Part shown: in pieces, positions 31,816 to 42,247 of the stretch
Numbering within the stretch: position 1 is the stretch's first letter
How the letters are laid out: the number at the start of each line of letters is the position of its first letter
NCBI GenBank assembly: GCA_021851785.1
Contig: JAJZBV010000012.1
Span: 1 to 64,000 of the forward strand
Direction: 5' to 3'
DNA: 64,000 nucleotides
Origin: Pseudomonadota bacterium
Lineage (GTDB): Bacteria > Pseudomonadota > Alphaproteobacteria > Acetobacterales > Acetobacteraceae
The notes under the pieces: model-generated
The model's database searches: none
Told to the model about the DNA's origin: nothing
Seen by the model: only the letters and a program-made list of their open reading frames with translations
Position numbers and translations under genes: made by a program

Positions 31816-33744
31816 ATGACGATAGACGCGGACAACATGAGCGCCGATCACGTGCTCTCGGCCGGCATCGCGGCCTACCAGGCCGGCGACCGCACCGCCG
31901 CGGTCCGGCATTTCACCGCCGCCGCCGCCCTGATGCCAGAGGCGCCCGAGCCGCGCCTGCTGCTCGGCCATATCCATCGCGAAACCGGGGATCTCGCCGG
32001 CGCCGTCGCATGGCTCCGCGCCGGGCTCGCCTTCGGCCCCGATTTTCAGGGCGAAATCGGCCTCGGCTTCGCGCTCATGGGGCTCGGCCGGCCGGCGGAG
32101 GCCGAACTCGCGTTCCGCGCCGCGCTCGCCCTCGGCCCGGACGATGCCGATGCCAATTTCGGCCTCGGCAATGCGCTCTATGATCGTGGCCGTTTCCAGG
32201 AAGCGGTCGAAATCTACCAGCGCCTGCTCGCGCGCCGGCCGGATTTCGCCGATGCCTGGGCCAATTGCGGCAATGCCTTGCAGGCGCAGTGCCGGTTCGA
32301 GGACTCCCTGCGATACTACCGCGAGGCGATCGCGCTGGTGCCCGACCATCTCCACGCGCACTCCAATCTCTGCGGCGCGCTGTTCCATACGAGGCGCTAC
32401 GACGAAGCCGTGGCGGCGGGCTCGGCCGCCATCGCCAAGGCGCCGGACTGGCCGATGGGCTATTCCAATCTCGCCGCCCCGCTCCGCGCCATCGGGCGGT
32501 TCGATGACGCCATCAATGCCTGTTTCAAGGCGCTCGCGCTCAAGCCCGACTATGCCGAGGCCTATGTCAATCTCGGCGCGGCGCTGTTCGAGACCGGGCA
32601 GTTCGACAACGCGATCGCCGCCTCCAACATCGCCCTGCAATGCCGGCCCGATGACGTCCCGGCGCTCTGCAACCGCGGGGTTTCCCTCTACGGCCGCGGC
32701 CGGATCGAGGAATCGATCGCCGATTTTCGCCGCGCCCTGGCGCTGGAGCCTCAAAATCCCGAGCCGGCGTTCAATCTCGCCCTCGCGCTCCTGATGACCG
32801 GGACGGAGATGCGCGAAGGATTCGCGCTTTACGAGCGCCGGCTGGAACGCGCCGAGGCGCCCAAACGCGCGCTGCCCAAGCCACGCTGGCGGGGCGAGGA
32901 CATCAGCGGCCGCACGATCCTCCTCCATGCCGAGCAAGGCCTTGGCGATACGCTGCAATTCGTCCGCTACGCGCCGCTGGTCGCGGCAAGTGGGGCGCGA
33001 ATCATCCTCGCGGTGCAGCCACCGCTCGCGCGGCTTTGCGCCGGCATGCCCGGGATCGCACAAGTGATCGCCGCCGGCACGGCACTGCCCGATTTCGATC
33101 TCCATTGCCCGCTGCTCAGCCTGCCGCACGTGTTTGGGACGGATCTCGCGACCATCCCCGCCGCCATCCCCTATCTCGCCGCCGATCCCGCCCTGGTCAA
33201 CCACTGGGCGACCCGCCTGCCGACCGGCCCAGTGGGTGGTGCGGGGCTCCGCGTCGGCCTCGTCTGGGCGGGGGAATCGCGGCCCGATCAGCCGAAATGC
33301 TTCCAGATCGACCGCCGCCGCTCGTTCGCGCTCGCCGCCCTCGCCCCGCTCGGCGCGGCGCCCGGCGTCACCTTCATCAGCCTCCAGAAAGGCCCACCGG
33401 CGGCACAGCTCGCGGACCCCCCCTTCGCGATCGCCAACCCGATGCCGGAGGTCACGGACTTCGCCGATACCGCGGCGCTCATCGCCGGGCTCGATCTCGT
33501 GATCTCGGTCGACACCTCGGTCGCCCATCTCGCCGGAGCGGTGGGAAAGCCGGTCTGGCTGCTGTCCCGTTTCGATGGCTGCTGGCGCTGGCTGCGTGAA
33601 CGGAGCGACAGCCCGTGGTACCCAAAACTCCGCCTCTACCGCCAGCCGAGCCAGGGCAATTGGGCGCCGGTGATCACCGCCCTCACCTCCGATCTCGCGA
33701 TCCTCGCCCGCCAGACATCAGACACCGCCGCCCGCGCCGCCTGA
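31816..33744 (+). CDS. TPR-repeat protein with C-terminal glycosyltransferase-like (GT9/GT-B) domain
   Basis: Tandem TPRs (FQEAVEIYQRLLARRPDFADAWANCGNAL...) then LHAEQGLGDTLQFVRYAPLV...DLVISVDTSVAHLAGAVGKPVWLL. Confidence 0.85.
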   Translation: MTIDADNMSADHVLSAGIAAYQAGDRTAAVRHFTAAAALMPEAPEPRLLLGHIHRETGDLAGAVAWLRAGLAFGPDFQGEIGLGFALMGLGRPAEAELAFRAALALGPDDADANFGLGNALYDRGRFQEAVEIYQRLLARRPDFADAWANCGNALQAQCRFEDSLRYYREAIALVPDHLHAHSNLCGALFHTRRYDEAVAAGSAAIAKAPDWPMGYSNLAAPLRAIGRFDDAINACFKALALKPDYAEAYVNLGAALFETGQFDNAIAASNIALQCRPDDVPALCNRGVSLYGRGRIEESIADFRRALALEPQNPEPAFNLALALLMTGTEMREGFALYERRLERAEAPKRALPKPRWRGEDISGRTILLHAEQGLGDTLQFVRYAPLVAASGARIILAVQPPLARLCAGMPGIAQVIAAGTALPDFDLHCPLLSLPHVFGTDLATIPAAIPYLAADPALVNHWATRLPTGPVGGAGLRVGLVWAGESRPDQPKCFQIDRRRSFALAALAPLGAAPGVTFISLQKGPPAAQLADPPFAIANPMPEVTDFADTAALIAGLDLVISVDTSVAHLAGAVGKPVWLLSRFDGCWRWLRERSDSPWYPKLRLYRQPSQGNWAPVITALTSDLAILARQTSDTAARAA

Positions 33745-35184
33745 TTACGCGGCGGTGCCGCCGACGGTCAGCGCCGCGAGCTTCAGCGTCGGCTGGCCGA
33801 CGCCGACCGGAACCCCCTGGCCGTTCTTGCCGCAGGTGCCGATCCCGGGGTCGAGCGCCATGTCATCGCCGATCATCTCCACCTTGGTCAGCGCCTCCGG
33901 CCCATTGCCGATCAGCGTCGCCCCCTTCACCGGCGCGGTCACCTTGCCGTCCTCGATCAGATAGGCTTCGGAGGCCGAGAACACGAATTTGCCGGAGGTG
34001 ATGTCCACCTGCCCGCCGCCGAAATTCACCGCGTACAAGCCGCGCTTGACCGAGCGGATCATTTCCTCGGCGGTATTGTTGCCACCCAGCATGATGGTGT
34101 TGGTCATGCGCGGCATTGGCGCATGGGCATAGGATTGGCGGCGGCCATTGCCGGTCGGGCGCATGCCCATCAGACGCGCGTTCTGGCGATCCTGCAGGTA
34201 GCCGGTGAGGATGCCGTCCTCGATCAACACCGTCCGCCCGCTCGGCGTGCCCTCGTCATCGACGGTGAGGCTGCCGCGGCGATCGGGCAGGGTTCCGTCA
34301 TCGACCACGGTGACGCCGGCTGCCGCGATGCGCTGGCCGAGGAGGCCGGCGAAGGCGGAGGTTTTCTTGCGGTTGAAATCCCCCTCCAACCCATGGCCGA
34401 TCGCCTCATGCAGCAAAATTCCCGGCCAGCCGGCGCCGAGCACGACAGGCATCTCGCCGGCCGGCGCCGGGCGGCTCTCGAGATTGACCAGCGCCTGGCG
34501 CAACGCCTCGTCCACCGCCGCCCGCCAGGTGTCCTCGCCGGTGACGCGGCCATAATCGAAGCGCCCGCCGGTGCCGAAGCTCCCGGTCTCCCGCCGGCCG
34601 CCGCTTTCCACCACCACCGCGACATTGAGCCGCACCAGCGGGCGGAGATCGGCGACCCGGCGGCCATCGGGGCGAAGAATCTGCACCGCCTGCCACTCCC
34701 CGGAGAGCGAGGCCATCACCTGCTTGACCCGCCCGTCCTTGCCGCGGGCATAAGCATCGATCGCGCCAAGGAGCCGCGCCCGCGCCTCGAACGGCATCAG
34801 CAGCAGCGGATTGGCCTCGTCATAGAGCCGCGCATTGCTGCCCGCCGGCGGCGCGGCGGCGCGGCCGCCATGCCCGGCGGCGACCGCTTGGACGGTCTCG
34901 GCGGCGCGACGCAACGCCCCCTCGCTGATCTCGCCGGCATGGGCATAGCCGGTCGCGGCGCCGGCGACGGCGCGGAGCCCGAAGCCGAGCGCGGTATCGA
35001 AGCCGGCGGCGCGGATATGCCCGTCATCGAGGCTGACCTGCTCGCTCTCGCGATATTCGAGGAATAATTCGCCGTCATCGGTCCCGGCGAGCGCTTCGGC
35101 GGTGAGGCGTTCGGCGGTATCACGGTCGAGAACGGCCTCGGCGCGCTCGAAAAACAGACGGTCGGTGGTGGCGAGCGGGGTCAT
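33745..35184 (-). CDS. tldD: Metalloprotease TldD
   Basis: MTPLATTDRLFFERAEAVLDRDTAERL...; GWPGILLHEAIGHGLEGDFNRK (HExxxH). The 787-aa ORF over-extends upstream of this start. Confidence 0.93.
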   Translation of the reverse strand: MTPLATTDRLFFERAEAVLDRDTAERLTAEALAGTDDGELFLEYRESEQVSLDDGHIRAAGFDTALGFGLRAVAGAATGYAHAGEISEGALRRAAETVQAVAAGHGGRAAAPPAGSNARLYDEANPLLLMPFEARARLLGAIDAYARGKDGRVKQVMASLSGEWQAVQILRPDGRRVADLRPLVRLNVAVVVESGGRRETGSFGTGGRFDYGRVTGEDTWRAAVDEALRQALVNLESRPAPAGEMPVVLGAGWPGILLHEAIGHGLEGDFNRKKTSAFAGLLGQRIAAAGVTVVDDGTLPDRRGSLTVDDEGTPSGRTVLIEDGILTGYLQDRQNARLMGMRPTGNGRRQSYAHAPMPRMTNTIMLGGNNTAEEMIRSVKRGLYAVNFGGGQVDITSGKFVFSASEAYLIEDGKVTAPVKGATLIGNGPEALTKVEMIGDDMALDPGIGTCGKNGQGVPVGVGQPTLKLAALTVGGTAA

Positions 35185-36248
35185 GGCACATCCTTCCGGA
35201 GATCGGGCACGCGCAGGACATAGACGGTGAAAAGCGACGCGGTGAGCGCCAACACCGCGCCGGCCTGATGGAGAACCGCCAGCGGCGCCGGAACGACCAG
35301 CAGAAGCGTGGTCACGCCGAGCAAAAATTGCAAGAAAATTACACCACCGAGCGCCGCCAGCGCGCGCCGCGCCAGGGGCGAAAGCCGCGCCCGCTGTCCG
35401 CTCGCGGCGACGAGCGTCAGCAGCGCGGCAAACAGCGCGAGAGAGGCGAGCAGCCGGTGATCGAACTGCACGGCGGCGATGTTTTCGTCGAAATTGCGCC
35501 AAATTGGCGAAAGACGCGCATAGCCCACCGGCACCAGATGCCCGTCCATGAGCGGAAACGTGTTGTAATCGAGCCCGGCATGCAGCCCGGCGACGAAACC
35601 GCCGGCGAGAATGGTGAGCGCGACGAGCGCCAGCGTCAGCCGCGCCCCGGCTCGGACCAGCACCACCCGCGCGCCCGCCGGGTCGGGAATCAGCTCGGAA
35701 AACGCCGTCCACAGCACGGCGGCATAGAGCGCCAAAGCGAGGCCGAGATGGATCACGAGGCGCGCCGGCGCCACCGCCGTGCTGTCGGGAAAAAATCCCG
35801 AGGCGACCATGAACCATCCGACCGCGCCCTGCAGCCCGCCGAGCACGAAAATCCCGAGGAGCCGCGCAACCAGGCGCCGCGCCAGCCACCCCCGCCACCA
35901 AAAGACGACGAGGGGGAGAAAAAACGCGACCCCCATCAGCCGCCCCCACAGCCGGTGCGTCCATTCCAGCCAGAAAATATGCTGGAACCCGGCGAGATCC
36001 ATGCCCTCGTGCAGCAGGTGGTATTGCGGGATCTGGCGATAGAGCGCGAATAGCCGCCGCCACTCGGCACCCGAAAGCGGCGGCACGACGCCGGCCAGCG
36101 GCGCCCATTCCATGATCGAGAGCCCGGAGCCGGACACCCGCGTGGCGCCGCCCAAAACCACCATCACCCCGATCATCGCCGCGATCACCAGTAACCAGAG
36201 GCCAACCGCGCGCCGCGCCGGCGACGCCTCGCGCCAGAACACGTTCAT
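35181..36248 (-). CDS. ctaA: Heme A synthase (COX15/CtaA)
   Basis: MNVFWREASPARRAVGLWLLVIAAMIGVMVVLGGATRVSGSGLSIMEWAPLAGVVPP. Confidence 0.92.
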   Translation of the reverse strand: MNVFWREASPARRAVGLWLLVIAAMIGVMVVLGGATRVSGSGLSIMEWAPLAGVVPPLSGAEWRRLFALYRQIPQYHLLHEGMDLAGFQHIFWLEWTHRLWGRLMGVAFFLPLVVFWWRGWLARRLVARLLGIFVLGGLQGAVGWFMVASGFFPDSTAVAPARLVIHLGLALALYAAVLWTAFSELIPDPAGARVVLVRAGARLTLALVALTILAGGFVAGLHAGLDYNTFPLMDGHLVPVGYARLSPIWRNFDENIAAVQFDHRLLASLALFAALLTLVAASGQRARLSPLARRALAALGGVIFLQFLLGVTTLLLVVPAPLAVLHQAGAVLALTASLFTVYVLRVPDLRKDVP

Positions 36249-36781
36249 GCCCGGGCCGCGAGCAGCGCCAGCGCCTCGGCGCACATCACCGCCGGCGTTT
36301 GCGCCGCATCGACCACCAGCGGCCCCTCCGCAGCATCTGGCGGCTCAAGCGTCGCGAACTGGCTCGCCAGCAGCGCCGGCGACATGAAATGCCCGCGCCG
36401 CGCCGCCAGCCGCGCCGCGACCACGGCCTCAGACGCCCGGGGATAGATCAGCGCGACGTCCGCGCCGCGCCCGCCGATGGGGCCGAGCAAGACCGGGCCA
36501 AGCAAACGGTCGCGATAGGCGCGCTTGAGCGCCGAACAGGTGACGATCCCGCCCCCGCCCGCCGCAAGCCGCGCCGCGATCCAGGCGCCGATACGATCGA
36601 GCCAGGGCGCGCGGTCTTCGTCCGAAAGCGCGATCCCGGCCGCCATTTTCGCGACATTCTCCGGCGAATGCAGCGCATCCCCCTCCTGAAACGGCCAACC
36701 GAGGGCCGCCGCCAGACACTCCGCCAGCGTCGTCTTGCCGACGCCGGAAACCCCCATGATCAGAACGACGACAGGGCGCAT
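36245..36781 (-). CDS. gntK: Gluconokinase
   Basis: MRPVVVLIMGVSGVGKTTLAECLAAALGWPFQEGDALHSPENVAKMAAGIALSDEDRAPWL. Confidence 0.93.
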   Translation of the reverse strand: MRPVVVLIMGVSGVGKTTLAECLAAALGWPFQEGDALHSPENVAKMAAGIALSDEDRAPWLDRIGAWIAARLAAGGGGIVTCSALKRAYRDRLLGPVLLGPIGGRGADVALIYPRASEAVVAARLAARRGHFMSPALLASQFATLEPPDAAEGPLVVDAAQTPAVMCAEALALLAARA

Positions 36782-36805
36782 GGAGTCCAGTAATCCATCA
36801 AAAAG

Positions 36806-36853
36806 GGGAAAGAAAACTTCTTTTTCTGAAGAAAAAGAAGCAAAAAGACTTTC
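36806..36853. repeat. Interspersed palindromic repeat, copy 4 (AT hairpin 36817-36840)
   Basis: cttctttttctgaagaaaaagaag, same 24-mer as copy 1. Confidence 0.9.
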
Positions 36854-37540
36854 CTACTCACCGCGCGCAAGACGCCTGACCCCGGTTTCCTCGGCGAGCA
36901 GGACGAGATCGGCGCGGCCGAGGAAGAACCCGGTCTCGACGACGCCGACGAGGCGGCGGAGCGCGTCATCGAGCGGCGCGGGGTCGGGCACCGCGCCGAA
37001 ATCGCAATCGAGGATGAGATTGCCGCCATCGCTGCGATAGGGCACGCCATCGGCCGCCGAGCGCAGCCGCGGAGCGCCGCCGAGAGCCTCGATCTTGCGC
37101 GAAGTCGCCTCCCAGCCGAAGGGAACCACCTCCACCGGAACGATGCCCGAAAGCGTCTCCACCAGCTTGCTCGCATCCGCCATGATCACCAGCCGGCGCG
37201 CGGCATCGGCGACGATTTTTTCGCGCAACAACGCGCCGCCGAGGCCCTTGATCAGATCGAGACCGTCGCGGGTGATCTGGTCGGCGCCGTCGATCGCGAG
37301 GTCGATCGCCGTCTCCTGCGCAAAATCGGTGAGCGGAATGCCCGCCGCCCGCGCGGCCAGAGCGGTACGCTCGGAGGTCGGGATCCCGCGCACGCGAAGC
37401 CCCTCGGTTTTGATCCGCTCGCCGAGCAGGGTGATCATGAACGCGGCCGTCGAGCCGGTGCCGAGCCCGAGCACCATGCCATCGGCGATTTCCGCCACCG
37501 CCGCCGCCGCCGCCCGCCGCTTCAAGCACTCGTGATCCAT
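36854..37540 (-). CDS. rpiA: Ribose-5-phosphate isomerase A
   Basis: MVLGLGTGSTAAFMI...LAIDGADQITRDGLDLIKGLGGALLREKIVADAA. Confidence 0.94.
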   Translation of the reverse strand: MDHECLKRRAAAAAVAEIADGMVLGLGTGSTAAFMITLLGERIKTEGLRVRGIPTSERTALAARAAGIPLTDFAQETAIDLAIDGADQITRDGLDLIKGLGGALLREKIVADAARRLVIMADASKLVETLSGIVPVEVVPFGWEATSRKIEALGGAPRLRSAADGVPYRSDGGNLILDCDFGAVPDPAPLDDALRRLVGVVETGFFLGRADLVLLAEETGVRRLARGE

Positions 37541-37718
37541 GCGTGTTCACCCCCGCAAGCGGCCCGCGGCCGCCATTCCACCGCCTCATCTGCCCCCGTG
37601 CCGAAGGCGAGGCAAGAGGGGGCGAGGCAGCGGCGCTCTTGAGCGTGGCGGCCCAAGGGGTAATCTCCAGGGGTAATCTCTCCCCCTCCCGGCGCGGCGT
37701 TTTGTGAAAGTATCGAAC

Positions 37719-40547
37719 ATGACCAATCCCCTGGCCCAGCTTCCCGCCCTCGGCCAATCGGTCTGGCTCGATTTCGTGAGCCGCCCATTGCTGGAGAAGG
37801 GCGAATTGCGGCGCCTGATCGCCGAGGACGGCATCCGCGGCGTCACCTCCAACCCCTCGATCTTCGAAAAAGCGATCGCCCATTCCACCGATTACGACGC
37901 CGATCTCGCCGCCTGCGTGCGCGCCGCCGATCGCGACGTCGACGCCTTGTTCGAGCATCTCGCCATCGCCGATATCCGCATGGCCGCCGATCAGTTGCGC
38001 CCGGTCCATGACCAGACCAAGGGCGTCGACGGCTATGTCAGCCTCGAGGTGTCGCCCTATCTCGCGATGGACACCGAGGGCACGATCGCCGAGGCGCGGC
38101 GGCTCTGGCGCGCCGTCGAGCGCCCCAATCTGATGATCAAGGTGCCCGGCACCGCGCCCGGCGTCTCGGCGATCCGGACCCTGATCGGGGACGGCATCAA
38201 CGTCAATGTCACCCTGCTGTTCTCGGTCGCCGCCTATGAAGCCGTGGCCGAGGCCTATCTCGCCGGGCTGGAGGCGGCGAATGCTGGCAGGCGCGACATC
38301 GCGCGCATCGCCTCCGTCGCCAGCTTCTTCGTCAGCCGCATCGACGCGGCGGTCGAACGCGAGGTGGCCGAGCGGCTGAAAACCGCGCGCGGCGCCGAGG
38401 CCGAGGCGCTGCGCGGCCTCGACGGCAAGGTCGCGATCGCCAACGCCAAACGCGCCTATCAGCGCTACCAGACCCTGATCACGAGCCCGCGCTGGAAAAA
38501 ACTCGTGGCCAAGGGGGCGCGGCCACAGCGCCTCCTCTGGGCCTCCACCGGCACCAAGAGCAAGCATCTTCCGGACACGCTCTATGTCGATGAACTGATC
38601 GGGCCGGAGACGGTCAACACCATGCCGCCGGCGACGATGGACGCGGTGCGCGACCACGGCCACGCCAAGATCACCCTGACGCACGATGTCGCCGGCGCCG
38701 AGGCGGTGCTGGCGACGCTGGCGCGCGTCCATATCTCGCTCGATGCGATCACCGAGGAACTGGTCGCCGATGGCGTGCGGCGCTTCGCCGATGATGCCGA
38801 CAAATTGTTCGCCGCCGTCGCCCGCCGCCGCGCCGAGGTGCTGGACGGCACGGCGCCGCGCCAGACGATCACCCCCGGCCCGGACGCCGAAATCTTCGCC
38901 GCCGAGAGCGAGCGCTGGCGCGAGGAGGGGCTGATCCGGCTCCTGTGGCGGCGCGATTCGGCGCTCTGGACCGGCGCCGACGAGGATCAATGGCTCGGCT
39001 GGCTGGACGCCATCGCCGCCGGCGAGGCGGCTCTCCCGGCGCTCACCGCGTTCAGGGCCGATCTCGCCAAGGCCGGGTTCACCGACATCGTGCTCCTCGG
39101 CATGGGCGGCTCCAGCCTCGGCGCCGAAGTGCTGGCGACGACGCTCAAGCCCGCGGCCAAGGGGCCGCGCTTTCATATGCTCGATTCCACCGACCCGGCC
39201 CAGATCGCCGCCCTCGAAGCGGCGATCACGCTCGAAACCACGCTCTTCATCGTCGCCAGCAAGTCCGGCGCGACCCTCGAGCCGGAGCTGATGCGGCGCC
39301 ATTTCTTCGCCCGCGCCGGCGATGCCAAGCAGTTCGTCGCCATCACCGATCCCGGCTCGGCGCTCGAGAAAATCGCCAAGGCCGATGGCTACCGCGCGAT
39401 TTTCCCCGGCGAGAAGACGATCGGCGGGCGCTATTCGGTGTTGTCCCATTTCGGCCTGGTGCCGGCGGCGGCGCTCGGGCTCGATGTCGCGCGCCTGCTC
39501 ACGCTTGCCAGGCAAATGCAGCATGGAAGCGGCGCGAGCGTGCCGCCGGACGAAAATCCCGGTGTCGCGCTCGGCGTTTTTCTCGGCATCAACGCCCGCG
39601 CCGGGCGCGACAAGGTGACACTCATCGCCTCTCCCGGGATCAAAGCGATCGGCGCCTGGCTCGAGCAATTGCTCGCCGAATCGACCGGCAAGCACGGCCA
39701 CGGCCTGATCCCGATCGCCAATGAGCCGCCGGTCGCGCCCGAGGAGTACAGCACCGATCGGGTCTTCGCCTATCTCGCGCTGGACGGCGCCGCCGATCCC
39801 GCGCAACAGCGCCTGGTCGCCGCCCTCGAGGCGATGGGCCGGCCGGTCGCGCGTCTCCGCGTGCCCTCGCCCGACCATATCGGCCAGGAATTTTTCCGCT
39901 GGGAGATCGCGACCGCGGTCGCCGGCAATATTCTCGGCATCAATCCCTTCGATCAGCCCGATGTCGAGGCGAGCAAGATCAAGACAAGGGCGCTCACCGA
40001 AGATTTCGAGAAAACCGGCGCATTTTCCGAAACCGCGCCGCTGCTCCGCGACGGCGCCATCGCGCTTTACGCCGATCCCGCGAACGCGCGCGCGCTTGCG
40101 GGCGCGAAGACGCTTGCCGATGCGCTCGCCGCCCATTTTGCCCGCGCCAAACCCGGCGATTATGCCGCGATCCTCGCCTATATCGCGCGCAACCCGGCGC
40201 ATGAGGCGGCGCTCGAGGGCCTCCGCCGAACCATTCTCGCGGCCAAGAAAATCGCGACCTGCCTCGGCTTCGGCCCGCGCTTTCTGCACTCCACCGGCCA
40301 GGTTTACAAAGGCGGGCCGAATTCCGGGATTTTCCTGCAAATCACCGCGTCCGACGCCAACGACATCGCGATCCCGGGTCAGCGCGCCACGTTCGGGATC
40401 GTCAAGGCGGCGCAGGCTTTGGGCGATCTCGGCGTATTGGTCGAGCGCCACCGGCGGGTTCTTCGCCTTCATATCGGCGGCGATCTCGGATCGGGGCTCG
40501 CCGCCCTCGATACCGCCCTGATGCGCGCGCTCGAAACGAAATCTTAA
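37719..40547 (+). CDS. tal-pgi: Bifunctional transaldolase/glucose-6-phosphate isomerase fusion
   Basis: N-terminal transaldolase (GVTSNPSIFEKAI, NLMIKVPGT, VASFFVSRID) fused to a PGI domain (LLGMGGSSLGAEVL, FIVASKSGATLEP). Confidence 0.93.
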   Translation: MTNPLAQLPALGQSVWLDFVSRPLLEKGELRRLIAEDGIRGVTSNPSIFEKAIAHSTDYDADLAACVRAADRDVDALFEHLAIADIRMAADQLRPVHDQTKGVDGYVSLEVSPYLAMDTEGTIAEARRLWRAVERPNLMIKVPGTAPGVSAIRTLIGDGINVNVTLLFSVAAYEAVAEAYLAGLEAANAGRRDIARIASVASFFVSRIDAAVEREVAERLKTARGAEAEALRGLDGKVAIANAKRAYQRYQTLITSPRWKKLVAKGARPQRLLWASTGTKSKHLPDTLYVDELIGPETVNTMPPATMDAVRDHGHAKITLTHDVAGAEAVLATLARVHISLDAITEELVADGVRRFADDADKLFAAVARRRAEVLDGTAPRQTITPGPDAEIFAAESERWREEGLIRLLWRRDSALWTGADEDQWLGWLDAIAAGEAALPALTAFRADLAKAGFTDIVLLGMGGSSLGAEVLATTLKPAAKGPRFHMLDSTDPAQIAALEAAITLETTLFIVASKSGATLEPELMRRHFFARAGDAKQFVAITDPGSALEKIAKADGYRAIFPGEKTIGGRYSVLSHFGLVPAAALGLDVARLLTLARQMQHGSGASVPPDENPGVALGVFLGINARAGRDKVTLIASPGIKAIGAWLEQLLAESTGKHGHGLIPIANEPPVAPEEYSTDRVFAYLALDGAADPAQQRLVAALEAMGRPVARLRVPSPDHIGQEFFRWEIATAVAGNILGINPFDQPDVEASKIKTRALTEDFEKTGAFSETAPLLRDGAIALYADPANARALAGAKTLADALAAHFARAKPGDYAAILAYIARNPAHEAALEGLRRTILAAKKIATCLGFGPRFLHSTGQVYKGGPNSGIFLQITASDANDIAIPGQRATFGIVKAAQALGDLGVLVERHRRVLRLHIGGDLGSGLAALDTALMRALETKS

Positions 40548-40559
40548 GGGAAAAACATC

Positions 40560-41540
40560 ATGAAACTGGGCATCATCGGGCTTGGCCGGATGGGCGCGAA
40601 CATCGCCCGGCGGCTGATGCGCGCGGGCCATCAGGTCGCCGTCTTCGATCTCTCCACCGACGCGATCGCTTCCCTCGAGACGGACGGCGCCGAGGGCGCG
40701 ACCTCGCTCGCGGCACTCGCCGAGGCGCTCGCGCCGCCGCGCATCGCCTGGGTGATGCTGCCGGCCGGCCACATCACCGAGGAGACCATCGCCAGGCTCG
40801 GCGAGGTTTTCGCGAAAGACGACATCGTCATCGATGGCGGCAACACCTATTTCAAGGACGATGTCCGCCGCGCCGGCGAGTTGCAAAAGCGCGGCCTCCA
40901 TTACGTCGATGTCGGCACCTCGGGCGGTGTCTGGGGGTTGGAGCGTGGATTTTGCATGATGATCGGCGGCGAGACGCCGATCATCGAGCATCTCGACCCG
41001 ATTTTCCGCGCGCTTGCGCCTGGCGCCGGCGATGCGCCGCGGACGCCGGGGCGGCAGAACTTCGACCCGCGCGCCGAACAAGGCTACATCCATGCCGGGC
41101 CGGCCGGAGCCGGGCATTTCGTCAAAATGGTGCATAACGGCATCGAATACGGGCTGATGCAGGCCTATGCCGAGGGCTTCGACATTCTCCGCCATCGCGC
41201 CTCCGACGCCTTGCCCGCAGGCGAACGTTTCACCCTCACCCTCCCCGATATCGCCGAGGTCTGGCGCCGGGGCAGCGTGATTTCGTCCTGGCTCCTCGAT
41301 CTCACCGCGGCGGCGCTCGCCAAAAATCCCGATCTTTCGCATTTTGCCGGCCATGTCGCCGATTCCGGCGAGGGCCGCTGGACGATCGAGGCGGCGATCG
41401 ACGAGGCGGTGCCGGCGAACGTGCTCTCCGCCGCCCTCTATGCCCGGTTCCGCTCGCGCGAGGAGGAAAGCTTCGCCGACAAACTGCTTTCCGCCATGCG
41501 TTACGGCTTCGGCGGCCATGTCGAAACGCCCGGGACATGA
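40560..41540 (+). CDS. gnd: 6-phosphogluconate dehydrogenase (decarboxylating), short form
   Basis: [31 protein letters not shown]...[22 protein letters not shown]...[21 protein letters not shown]. Confidence 0.93.
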   Translation: MKLGIIGLGRMGANIARRLMRAGHQVAVFDLSTDAIASLETDGAEGATSLAALAEALAPPRIAWVMLPAGHITEETIARLGEVFAKDDIVIDGGNTYFKDDVRRAGELQKRGLHYVDVGTSGGVWGLERGFCMMIGGETPIIEHLDPIFRALAPGAGDAPRTPGRQNFDPRAEQGYIHAGPAGAGHFVKMVHNGIEYGLMQAYAEGFDILRHRASDALPAGERFTLTLPDIAEVWRRGSVISSWLLDLTAAALAKNPDLSHFAGHVADSGEGRWTIEAAIDEAVPANVLSAALYARFRSREEESFADKLLSAMRYGFGGHVETPGT

Positions 41541-42247
41541 TGACGCCGGCCCGCATCGCCGCCGATCGCGACGCGCTGGCGACAGAGATCGCCGATTGGT
41601 TCGCCGCCCGCGTCGCCGCGGCGGCGGGGAGGCTGCGCGTTGCCTTGAGCGGCGGGGCGACGCCGCGCGATCTGTTCGCGAAGCTCGCGGCGCCGCCGTA
41701 TCGGGAGGCAATTCCCTGGGCGCGCGTCGAGCTGTTCTGGGGTGATGAGCGCTTCGTGCCCGCAGACCACCCCGAGAGCAATTACGGCATGACGCGGCGG
41801 GCGCTCCTCGATCACATCGCCATTCCGGCGGCGAACATCCACCCGATCCCGACCGACGGCACGCCCGATGAGGCGGCATCGCGCTATGAGGCGCTCCTCC
41901 GCGAGGTTTATGGCGCCGAGACGCTCGACCCCGCCCGGCCGCTGTTCGACATCGTCTTTCTCGGCCTCGGCGAGGATGGCCACACCGCGTCCCTGCTCCC
42001 CGGCCAGGCGGTGCTCGCCGAGCGCCGGGCCTGGGTCGCCGCCGTCACCCAAGGGCGGCCCGAGACGCGCATCACCCTGACCTATCCGGCGTTGGAGAGC
42101 AGCCGCCACGTGGCCTTTCTGGTTGCCGGCGCGAGCAAGGCGGCGATCTGCCGCGCCGTGCGCGAGGGCCGCGCCGACGTGCCGGCGGCGCGCCTTCACC
42201 CGGCCGGCGAGACGCTCTGGTTCCTCGATCGCGCCGCCGCCTCTTGA
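41537..42247 (+). CDS. pgl: 6-phosphogluconolactonase
   Basis: [18 protein letters not shown]...[22 protein letters not shown]...[16 protein letters not shown]; overlaps gnd by 4 bp. Confidence 0.93.
   Translation: MMTPARIAADRDALATEIADWFAARVAAAAGRLRVALSGGATPRDLFAKLAAPPYREAIPWARVELFWGDERFVPADHPESNYGMTRRALLDHIAIPAANIHPIPTDGTPDEAASRYEALLREVYGAETLDPARPLFDIVFLGLGEDGHTASLLPGQAVLAERRAWVAAVTQGRPETRITLTYPALESSRHVAFLVAGASKAAICRAVREGRADVPAARLHPAGETLWFLDRAAAS

Noticed and set aside
36966-41879. 1637-aa minus-strand ORF
   Set aside because: Antisense to tal-pgi, gnd and pgl; low-complexity Arg/Gly/Glu/His composition typical of high-GC shadow ORFs.
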